Shown here: positions 26,630 through 34,059 of the stretch, one piece after another
Position numbering within the stretch: the first letter of the stretch is position 1
How the letters are laid out: each line of letters starts with the position of its first letter
Source: Stenotrophomonas maltophilia
GTDB lineage: Bacteria > Pseudomonadota > Gammaproteobacteria > Xanthomonadales > Xanthomonadaceae
Reading direction: 5' to 3'
NCBI GenBank assembly: GCA_002363385.1
Contig: DEVL01000001.1
Span: 1-64,000, forward strand
DNA: 64,000 bases
Made by a program: the position numbers and the translations under genes
The notes under the pieces: model-generated
What the model was told of the DNA's origin: nothing
Databases searched by the model: none
The model's input: only the letters and a program-made list of their open reading frames with translations

Positions 26630-27530
26630 GTGAGGCCGTGGTGCGTGGCTCCGGTGCCGGGGCCACGTGCTGCAGCAGTACCTCAACGAAGGCCCGCGCC
26701 GCCGGCGTGGGAAGGTGTGACCAGACCGCATGCACGCGCCGCGTCGGTGCGCCCTGGATCGCCACACAGGCAACATCGCTGAAGCCGGCCGCGATGGCCT
26801 GCGGCACGATGCCCACCGCCAACCCCTGCTGTACAAAGCGCTCGACCAGCGCCATGTGATTGATCTCGAACGGCACCCGATGGGGCAGTCCGGCGGCGGC
26901 GAAGGCTTCATCGGTCTGCCGGCGCGCACCGCTCCCGTGCGGGAAGTCCACCAGAGGCAGCTCGGCCAACGTCGCCAGCGAGAGCCGTTTACGCCTCGCC
27001 AAGGGATGGTCCGGGGGCAGCACGGCCACCATCGCCTCCTCGGCCAGCAATCGGTGCTGGGCGCCCTCGATCGGGGTGCCCGGTGACAGCCCGACCAGCG
27101 CCACATCCAGCCGCCGCTCGCGCACGTCGGCCATCAGCACTTCGCTCTTGTCCATGCGCAGGCGGAACTCGACCTGCGGATAGCGCTGGTGAAAGGCCGC
27201 AAGGCAAGCGACCAGATCCACGGCGGTCAACGAGGTGATCTGGCCGATGTGCAGGATGCCGCGCACCTGGCCACCGACGGCGGCAACGTCATCGCGCAGA
27301 TGCCGCAGCGAGGCAAGCACCTGCCGTGCGTGCGTCAAAAGTGCTTCACCGGCGGGCGTTACTCTGACCTGACGCGGCAGGCGCTCGAACAGCGTGGCCT
27401 GCAGTTCGTCTTCGAGATGGGCGATCTGGTGGCTCAGCGCCGACTGCACGACGTGGCAGCGCTGCGCGGCACGGGTGAAGTTGCCTTCCTCGGCCAGCGC
27501 CACCGCGAACTCGAGCTGCTTGAGGTTCAT
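26595..27530 (-). CDS. LysR-type transcriptional regulator
   Basis: A 311-residue regulator with an N-terminal winged helix (NLKQLEFAVALAEEGNFTRAAQRC, residues 2-25 and on to about 60) and a C-terminal periplasmic-binding-protein-like effector domain. It is divergent from an MFS transporter across 99 bp, the usual arrangement for a LysR regulator controlling its neighbour. The effector is unknown. Confidence 0.92.
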   Translation of the reverse strand: MNLKQLEFAVALAEEGNFTRAAQRCHVVQSALSHQIAHLEDELQATLFERLPRQVRVTPAGEALLTHARQVLASLRHLRDDVAAVGGQVRGILHIGQITSLTAVDLVACLAAFHQRYPQVEFRLRMDKSEVLMADVRERRLDVALVGLSPGTPIEGAQHRLLAEEAMVAVLPPDHPLARRKRLSLATLAELPLVDFPHGSGARRQTDEAFAAAGLPHRVPFEINHMALVERFVQQGLAVGIVPQAIAAGFSDVACVAIQGAPTRRVHAVWSHLPTPAARAFVEVLLQHVAPAPEPRTTASLRRRAHAGSGP

Positions 27531-27558
27531 CGCGCCATCTCATTTTCAGATGCATTGG

Positions 27559-27573
27559 ATGATAACTAGTCAT
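27559..27573. promoter_or_regulatory. candidate LysR binding site
   Basis: ATGATAACTAGTCAT has ATGA/TCAT arms around a partly symmetric centre and fits the T-N11-A rule for LysR-type sites. It lies between the divergent lysR and MFS genes. Confidence 0.4.
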
Positions 27574-27629
27574 TTCCCTCATTTGCCGATCGGGCGGACA
27601 CTGGCGCCCCTTCTCTCCTGGAGCCCGTC

Positions 27630-28811
27630 ATGACCCACGACGTGCCCTCGCCACTCAGCCGCTGGCAGGTCCTGCTGATGGCCTTCGCCACTGGTGTGGC
27701 CGTGGCCAGCAACTATTACGCGCAGCCGCTGCTGCACACCATCGCCGGGCAGTTCGGGGTGTCCTTCGCGCGTGCCGGCACGGTGGTGACCGTGGCCCAG
27801 CTGAGCTATGCGGCGGGCCTGATCCTGCTGGTGCCGCTGGGCGATCTGTTCGAACGGCGCCGGCTGATCGTGGTGATGTCGCTGCTGTCGGCGGCGGGGC
27901 TGGTGCTGAGCGCGCTCAGCCATCAGTTCGTCTGGCTGCTGGTGGGCACCGCGCTGACCGGCCTGTTCTCGGTGGTGGCACAGGTGCTGGTGCCGTTCGC
28001 GGCGACGCTGGCGCGGCCGGAAGAGCGCGGCCAGGTGGTCGGCACGGTGATGAGCGGCCTGCTGCTCGGCATCCTGCTGGCACGCACCGTGGCCGGCGCG
28101 CTCTCCTCGCTGGGCGACTGGCGCACCGTGTACTGGATCGCCGCCGCAGCGCTGGTGCTGACCACGGGCATGTTGTATCGGCATCTGCCGCGCTTCCATC
28201 AGACTGCCGGCCTGGGCTATCTGCAGTTGCTGCGCTCGATCGGCACGCTGTTCGTGCAGGAACCGGTGTTCCGGCTGCGTACGGTGCTGGGTGCGCTGAG
28301 CTTTGCGATGTTCGCGATCTTCTGGACGCCGTTGGCGTTCCTGCTCGCGGCCGAACCGTATGGCTACAGCGATGCGACGATCGGCCTGTTCGGGATGGTG
28401 GGTGCGGCCGGCACGTTGGCCGCCGGGGTGGCCGGGCGCATGGCCGACCGTGGCAAGGCCGCGTTGGCGACGACCGTGGCGCTGGTGCTGCTGGCCGCGT
28501 CGTGGCTGCCGCTGGGCTTCTCCACGCACTCGCTGATCGCACTGGTGCTGGGCGTGATCGTGCTCGACCTGGCCGCGCAGCTGCTGCACGTGAGCAACCA
28601 GAACGTGGTGTATGCACTGCGCCCGGAAGCACGCAACCGGCTCAATGCCGGCTACATGACCGGCTATTTCATCGGTGGCTCGCTGGGCTCACTGGTCTCG
28701 GCGCAGGTCTTTGATCGCTTTGGCTGGACCGGTGTGTGCGTCACCGGTGCGGGCGTTGCGCTGGTGGCGATGGGCATCTGGGCGGTGTCGCAGGCAAAGC
28801 GGCGGGCGTAG
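27630..28811 (+). CDS. MFS transporter, drug/sugar efflux type
   Basis: A 393-residue major facilitator with 12 predicted helices. It begins SNYYAQPLLHTIAGQFGVS, a start typical of YnfM/arabinose-efflux-like exporters, and the LVPLGDLFERRRLIV loop between helices 2 and 3 carries the family motif. Substrate unknown. The divergent LysR gene probably controls it. Confidence 0.85.
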   Translation: MTHDVPSPLSRWQVLLMAFATGVAVASNYYAQPLLHTIAGQFGVSFARAGTVVTVAQLSYAAGLILLVPLGDLFERRRLIVVMSLLSAAGLVLSALSHQFVWLLVGTALTGLFSVVAQVLVPFAATLARPEERGQVVGTVMSGLLLGILLARTVAGALSSLGDWRTVYWIAAAALVLTTGMLYRHLPRFHQTAGLGYLQLLRSIGTLFVQEPVFRLRTVLGALSFAMFAIFWTPLAFLLAAEPYGYSDATIGLFGMVGAAGTLAAGVAGRMADRGKAALATTVALVLLAASWLPLGFSTHSLIALVLGVIVLDLAAQLLHVSNQNVVYALRPEARNRLNAGYMTGYFIGGSLGSLVSAQVFDRFGWTGVCVTGAGVALVAMGIWAVSQAKRRA

Positions 28812-28824
28812 GTGCCCGCCCGCC

Positions 28825-29532
28825 TCAGAAAGCGGTTTGTACCGCGACCTCGACGCGCGATCCCGCATTGCCCGGAAACAACTGTTTCGCGGCACCGTCG
28901 GTGTCGTGCCCGGTCACCCGCAGCTCCCACGGTCCGTGCACACGCCACACCACGCTGAGCTGGCCGTGCAGGTAATCATCGGCCTGCGCGCTGTCCAGCC
29001 AGTAGTGGCCTACCGCGCCCTCGACACGCCACTGCCCGCCCAGCGGCAGACGCGCACCGAGCTGCGCATAGGTGCCGCCGTGGCCGCCGGCCAGCGCGTT
29101 GTCGGAGACGCCGACCTGCAGCCAGGCGCGTTGCCGCCAGGTCACCGTGCCGTTGAGCTCGGTCCAGTCCAGATCGACGGTGGTCGAGGGATAGAGGTAG
29201 CGGGTCAGGTTGACGTCCACGCTCCAGTCCGGCGCCACCGCACCGCTCCAGCCGGCGACGAGATCGAATTCGCTGCGCGCGCCGTTGTCCGGCGTGAACG
29301 AGACGCCCGAGCCCCAGGCCGAGGCATACCAGCCGTTGGCCGCGCTGAACTTCACGCCGGCCTGCACGGCCGGGCCGCCGTCGCTCTGGGAGCTGCCGCG
29401 CCAGACGTAATCCGAGGTCAGCGTCGCCGTGCCTTCCACAGCGGCCGCTGCCGCACCACTCATGACCAGCCCAACCAGCACCGCGCCGCAGCGCAGGCGC
29501 TGTTTCAAAGGTTTACCCACCACGTGTCCCAC
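28825..29532 (-). CDS. TorF family putative porin
   Basis: A 235-residue outer-membrane beta-barrel candidate of the Gcw_chp/TorF family. A signal peptide ends near GAAAAA, followed by TLTSDYVWRGSSQSDGGPAVQ, which is characteristic of the family, then alternating amphipathic strands and a C-terminal Phe. The start is uncertain: GTG at 29532 or another GTG four codons in. It is convergent with the MFS gene, 13 bp away. Confidence 0.8.
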   Translation of the reverse strand: MGHVVGKPLKQRLRCGAVLVGLVMSGAAAAAVEGTATLTSDYVWRGSSQSDGGPAVQAGVKFSAANGWYASAWGSGVSFTPDNGARSEFDLVAGWSGAVAPDWSVDVNLTRYLYPSTTVDLDWTELNGTVTWRQRAWLQVGVSDNALAGGHGGTYAQLGARLPLGGQWRVEGAVGHYWLDSAQADDYLHGQLSVVWRVHGPWELRVTGHDTDGAAKQLFPGNAGSRVEVAVQTAF

Positions 29533-29698
29533 TCCAGATGACAGCCGCGCCGTCGAGAGCGACAGTGTCCTCAGGACCGGCGTAAAGCCGCCATGGCGTG
29601 GCCACCCGATCGGCGCAACGTTTCTGTAAATCCTGCGTCAGGGTGGTGCCCGGAGGTGCGCGGTATCATGGCCACTCTGACCTGTTGCGAGTAATGGC

Positions 29699-30088
29699 GT
29701 GGACGCGATCCTGACCCCGGTATCGATTGGCGAGCTGATCGACAAGATCACCATCCTGGAAATCAAGGCCGAACGCATCGCCGATGCCGGCAAGAACGCC
29801 AACGTCCGCAAGGAACTCGATGGCCTGTGGCCGCTGTGGCAGCAGCAGGTAAGCGCTCAGCCGGGGCTGGACGCGCTGAAGACGCAGCTCAAGGCAATCA
29901 ACGAGCGCATGTGGGAGATCCAGGATCAGCTGCGCGACAAGGAAGCGGCGCAGGTGTTCGACGATGCCTTCATCCAGCTGGCGCGCGGTGTCTATGGCAC
30001 CAATGGCGAGCGGGTCAAAGTGAAGAACGAAATCAACCGCATCGCCGGCTCGCAGCTGGTCGAAGAAAAGCAGTACCAGGGCGAATAA
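29699..30088 (+). CDS. DUF6165 family protein
   Basis: A 129-residue soluble protein beginning DAILTPVSIGELIDKITILEIKA, typical of a small conserved family of unknown function often found near surface-polysaccharide genes. The start is GTG at 29699. An ATG four bases upstream is in another frame. No clear ribosome site; TATCAT at 29664 may be the -10. Confidence 0.75.
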   Translation: MDAILTPVSIGELIDKITILEIKAERIADAGKNANVRKELDGLWPLWQQQVSAQPGLDALKTQLKAINERMWEIQDQLRDKEAAQVFDDAFIQLARGVYGTNGERVKVKNEINRIAGSQLVEEKQYQGE

Positions 30089-30109
30089 GCCCGCCGGTAC
30101 GCGCCGGGC

Positions 30110-30856
30110 TCAGTGCCCGGTCGCGGCCATGAAGCGTTCGCGGTCCTGCTGGGTGCGCCGGCGGATTTCAGCCAGCGCTTCATTCTCGGTAGCTTCCAGC
30201 ATCGATTCGAACAGCCGCTGGAAGTGGTTGCGCATGGCCGACCGCGCCGCTGCCGGGTCGCGCTGGCGCAGTGCGTCCAGAATCCGGGTGTGTTCCTCGT
30301 CGCGGGTGTCATCGTCGTTGTGGCAGACGTTGGCGTAGACCTGCTTGACCCGCGGCAGCTCGTTGCGCATCCGCCAGATCAGCTGCACGCAGTGCTCCAC
30401 CACCGGGTTGCCGGCGATCCGCGCGATCGACAGGTGGAACTGACGATCCGCCTCGCTGGCCGCCGCCTCGCCCGAATTCGGGTCGACCATGGCGGCGATC
30501 AGGCCGGCCAGGTCCTCCAGTTCGGCATCGGTGATGCGGCTGGCCGCCATCGCGGCCGCCTCGGCCTCGATCACCGCACGTGCCGCGGTCAGGTCGAACG
30601 CCGAGACGTCGGGCAGTGCGCCCGGCGCCTGTGATGGCTTGGCCTTCACATACACGCCCGAGCCGGTCTTGATGGTGATCAGGCCCTGCGCTTCCAGCGC
30701 GATTTCCGCCTCGCGCACCGTCACCCGGCTCACGCCCAGGCGTTCGGCCAGGTCGCGTTCGCCCGGCAGGCGCGAGCCCGGCGGGAATTCGCCCTTCTCG
30801 ATCAGCGCGACGATTTCGGCAGCAATGGACTGGTACAGACGGGGTTCGGACATCAT
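30110..30856 (-). CDS. FadR-type GntR regulator of the alginate locus
   Basis: A 248-residue regulator with a GntR winged helix (about 8-75; LGVSRVTVREAEIALEAQGL) and an all-helical FCD effector domain (about 95-230). It follows the TonB-dependent receptor gene by 30 bp on the same strand, so it is probably co-transcribed and autoregulated. Close relatives UxuR/ExuR bind AAATTGGTATACCAATTT, and such sites are seen at the divergent promoters of this locus. The effector is likely KDG, DEH or a related uronate (inferred). Two ATGs at 30856 and 30853 are both possible starts. Confidence 0.88.
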   Translation of the reverse strand: MMSEPRLYQSIAAEIVALIEKGEFPPGSRLPGERDLAERLGVSRVTVREAEIALEAQGLITIKTGSGVYVKAKPSQAPGALPDVSAFDLTAARAVIEAEAAAMAASRITDAELEDLAGLIAAMVDPNSGEAAASEADRQFHLSIARIAGNPVVEHCVQLIWRMRNELPRVKQVYANVCHNDDDTRDEEHTRILDALRQRDPAAARSAMRNHFQRLFESMLEATENEALAEIRRRTQQDRERFMAATGH

Positions 30857-30886
30857 CAAAGGCCTGGCTGACAGGTGGCTGGGGAC

Positions 30887-33778
30887 TCAGAAACGGTAGC
30901 GCACCCCCAGATAATACCGCCGCCCGTACGTGGTGTACTCGCGGAAGCTACCGAGGATGGGCATATCCGACACCCGCGGCTCATCGGTGAGGTTGCTGGC
31001 CGACAGCGACAACGACAGGTGCTTGTTCACTTTGTAGGTGGCGCGGAAGTCCAGCGAGCCATTGTCCCGCACATAGCGGTTCTGCGACGGGTCACCGACA
31101 AACTGCTGGTAATAGTCGGAGCGGTATTTGTAGATCGCCTGCAGATCGAGCTTGCCCAGGCCCCAGTACACCTGCGCCGAGGCCACATGCTTGGACAGAC
31201 CGAAGATGTTGGCCGGCTCGACGATGCCCGGCGTCACCACACCGGTGGCCGGGTCGGTGGACTCGCCCAGGCGCAGGTCTTCGGTCTTGAAGTTGGAATC
31301 GGCGTAGTTGTAGCTGGCCTTCACGCCCAACCCGGAGAAGATCCCCGGCAGGTAGGAGAAGCTGTGCGAAGCGGTGAACTCCACGCCGAACAGATCGCTC
31401 TTCTGGTCGCTGGTGGCCAGCTGCTCCACCGGCACGGTCACGCTCTGACCATCGATATCGAAGGTCTCGTTGACGATCACTGGCATCGAGCCGCCGTTGA
31501 ACTGCTTGTAGTACAGCGCACCGGACAGCATGGTGTCTTCGTTGGCGTACCACTCCAGCGAGAGATCGCCATTCCATGACATCAATGGCTTGGCGCGCGG
31601 GTTGCCGGTGGCCGTGATGCTGCGCAGCGCATCGCCCACGCTGTTGAACTCGGTATCCACCTCGCCCAGGTTGAAGGTGCGGCCATAGCCTTCAGCGGCC
31701 AGATCCGGACGCGACATCGCCCGATAGGCGCCGACGCGCAGCAGCAGGTCCGGGCGCAGTTCGAAGGCGGCGTTGAAGCTGGGCAGCCATTCGGTATTGC
31801 TGGACTTGAGCACCTGCGAGGTGAAATCGCCGGTCGGCTCCAGGGTCACGGTGCCGTCGGGATTGTTGATCACATCCAGGCCGCTGCGCAGGCCGACCGA
31901 GCGCACCTCGGTCCGCACGCCACGCACGCCGATGTTGCCGGTCACCGGCAGGCCGAACCATTCGGCGCTGTAATCGCCCATCAGGTACAGCGCGCTGGTT
32001 TTCTCGGTGACATCGTTGTTGGCCGGGTTGCGCAGGTCCGCGCTCAGGCCGGTGTCGTCCGCGCCGGTGAAGGCCTTGAACAGGCAACGGCTGTCGAAGC
32101 TGGCCCACTGGTCGATGGTGTTGCCACTGGCATTGGCCAGGAAATCGTCCTGCGGGAAGGCTTGGCGGCAGGCCAGGTTGGCGGCGCGGATCGCCGCGAC
32201 GTTCGTGGTGGTCACATCCACGGTGTCGGTGTAATCGGTGTAGGTCGCCTCGGAGCGGCGCAGGCCACCCTTGATCGCGGTGAAGAAGCCGCTTTCCGGG
32301 GTGAACGTGGCATCGAAGCGGCCGGCACGGATGGTGTGCTCGCGATGCTGCTGGCGACGACGCACCAGCGCCGAATCGGTGAAGTTGTCCGGGTTGTTCA
32401 CGTCGAACGCCGGATCCAGATAGATGCTCGGAACGTCACCGCTGTAGTCATAGGTGTAATCGACGTAGCGGGTGTTCTTGATGCCGCCGACCGGCCTGCC
32501 GTTGACGTCGGTGCGACCGGCGCGCAGGCGGGTGCTGCGTTCGATCTGATCGCGCTCGGTATTGGAATACGACAGGTCGGTAGACAGCGTCCACGCCGGG
32601 CTCGGCCGGAAAATCACGTTGAGCCCGCCGCCGGTGTATTCCTCCTGGCGCTCCAGGAAATTGCCGGTGGAATCGACCGTGGTGCTGCCGGTGTGATGCA
32701 GCAGCGCGCCATCGTCGGTGACCACGCGGTTGTTGAGGTTGCGCATCATCGAAGACAGCGACAGATCCGAGCGGTCTTCGGTGTAGTCGCGCTTGGAGTG
32801 CTGGTAATCCAGGTTCACTTCCACCGTATCGCTGGGCCGCCACTGCAGCGCGGCGAACTGCGAATCGCGCTTGTCGTGCTCGATGAACTGGCGGTAGATA
32901 CGGCTGCTGGGCACCAGGTAGTACGGCACGCCGTTGGCCACCTGGTTGCCATTTACCTGGGTGCAGTTGCGCGTCGCGCCCACCACCTCACGGCCATCGC
33001 AGGCCACCCAGGTGGAGCTGCTGGAGAACATCTCTTCCGGGTTGCTGCCTTCCAGCGCCTGCACACCGATGGAGACACCGAGCTTGCCGGCGTTGCCCAT
33101 GTCGAACTGGTCGATGTAGCTGGCGGTACCGCGCCAGCCGACGCCGTCCTTGTCCTTGAGGCGGTCATCGTAGTCCTGCCAGGTGCCACGGCCATCGAGC
33201 TGGAACGTGCGTTTGCCGTACTCCAGTGGTTTGACCGTCTCCATGTTGATCGTGCCGGCCACGCCACCTTCGACGAAGTCGGCACGCTGGGTCTTGTAGA
33301 TCGCCACCGTGTTGATCAGCTCGGACGGGAACTGGTTGAAGTTCACCGAGCGGTCGCCACTGCCATTGGTGGCCTCGCGGCCATTGAAGGTGGACGAACC
33401 GAGGAACGGCCCCAGGCCACGGATCGAGATTTCCGACGCACCGCCCTTCTCGCGATGGGTGGAGGCACCGGTAATCGTTTCGATCGCTTCACCGATCGAC
33501 AGCGCTGGCAGATCACCAATGTCGTCGGCGGCCAGCACATCGGAGACCACGGTCTCCTCGCGCTTCTTGTCGATCGAGGTCTGGATGGTGCCGCGGATGC
33601 CGGTCACCTGGACCTGATCCAGCGTGGTGGCTTCGGCCGGTGGCGTGGCCGGTGCATCGGCGTCCTGTGCGTGCGCCAGCGGCAGTGCCGCGGTGGCGCA
33701 CAGGGCATAGAACAGCGCGCTGTGCAGCGCGGTGCGGCGGAGGCCTCGTGGTGAGGCCGTACGGCGGTCATGCAACAT
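30887..33778 (-). CDS. TonB-dependent receptor, probably for alginate oligosaccharides
   Basis: A 963-residue outer-membrane receptor. It has a signal peptide (ends near AHAQ), a plug domain (about 60-190; ETVVSDVLAADDIGDLP, SEISIRGLGPF) and a 22-stranded barrel ending in YRF. The plug type is the TonB-Xanthomonas/Caulobacter subfamily that commonly imports carbohydrates. A GGGAGGGAG ribosome site precedes the ATG. It is divergent from the PL6-PL17 operon and followed by the GntR gene. The substrate is inferred from context. Confidence 0.9.
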   Translation of the reverse strand: MLHDRRTASPRGLRRTALHSALFYALCATAALPLAHAQDADAPATPPAEATTLDQVQVTGIRGTIQTSIDKKREETVVSDVLAADDIGDLPALSIGEAIETITGASTHREKGGASEISIRGLGPFLGSSTFNGREATNGSGDRSVNFNQFPSELINTVAIYKTQRADFVEGGVAGTINMETVKPLEYGKRTFQLDGRGTWQDYDDRLKDKDGVGWRGTASYIDQFDMGNAGKLGVSIGVQALEGSNPEEMFSSSSTWVACDGREVVGATRNCTQVNGNQVANGVPYYLVPSSRIYRQFIEHDKRDSQFAALQWRPSDTVEVNLDYQHSKRDYTEDRSDLSLSSMMRNLNNRVVTDDGALLHHTGSTTVDSTGNFLERQEEYTGGGLNVIFRPSPAWTLSTDLSYSNTERDQIERSTRLRAGRTDVNGRPVGGIKNTRYVDYTYDYSGDVPSIYLDPAFDVNNPDNFTDSALVRRRQQHREHTIRAGRFDATFTPESGFFTAIKGGLRRSEATYTDYTDTVDVTTTNVAAIRAANLACRQAFPQDDFLANASGNTIDQWASFDSRCLFKAFTGADDTGLSADLRNPANNDVTEKTSALYLMGDYSAEWFGLPVTGNIGVRGVRTEVRSVGLRSGLDVINNPDGTVTLEPTGDFTSQVLKSSNTEWLPSFNAAFELRPDLLLRVGAYRAMSRPDLAAEGYGRTFNLGEVDTEFNSVGDALRSITATGNPRAKPLMSWNGDLSLEWYANEDTMLSGALYYKQFNGGSMPVIVNETFDIDGQSVTVPVEQLATSDQKSDLFGVEFTASHSFSYLPGIFSGLGVKASYNYADSNFKTEDLRLGESTDPATGVVTPGIVEPANIFGLSKHVASAQVYWGLGKLDLQAIYKYRSDYYQQFVGDPSQNRYVRDNGSLDFRATYKVNKHLSLSLSASNLTDEPRVSDMPILGSFREYTTYGRRYYLGVRYRF

Positions 33779-33828
33779 CGTGATCTCCCTCCCAGGATGG
33801 ATCGTCCGATTACACGGATTCGATCCGG

Positions 33829-33866
33829 AAGATTCACGACTGATGAACCAATGTCAATGAATTGGT
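33829..33866 (-). promoter_or_regulatory. receptor promoter with overlapping ACCAAT/ATTGGT operator
   Basis: On the minus strand TTGACA (33857-33852), a 17-bp spacer and AATCTT (33834-33829) form a promoter about 50 bp upstream of the receptor start. ACCAAT (33847-33852) and ATTGGT (33861-33866) are an inverted pair straddling the -35. ATTGGT also belongs to a half-site of the UxuR-type consensus. A bound repressor here would block the polymerase. Confidence 0.55.
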
Positions 33867-33963
33867 ACTAAAGTCTACCCCGCACCACCGCCCAGACCAC
33901 TTTGCGTGGAATTAATGTGCGGACGCAGCAGAAAAATGCGCAAACCACAGACCACATCCACCT

Positions 33964-34014
33964 AAAGTGGTATGCGATTGTGGTTGACGTGCGCGCCGGA
34001 CAACCTGTTAGGAT
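33964..34014 (+). promoter_or_regulatory. alginate operon promoter with upstream UxuR-like site
   Basis: AAAGTGGTATGCGATTGT (33964-33981) matches 13 of 18 positions of the UxuR/ExuR consensus and abuts a TTGACG -35 (33984-33989). The -10 is poor: GTTAGG at 17-bp or TAGGAT at 19-bp spacing. The PL6 start follows at 34060. Confidence 0.5.
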
Positions 34015-34059
34015 CGTGTCTCGCGTCAGTCGCCACGGTTCATCTGGGAGGGTAAGCCC

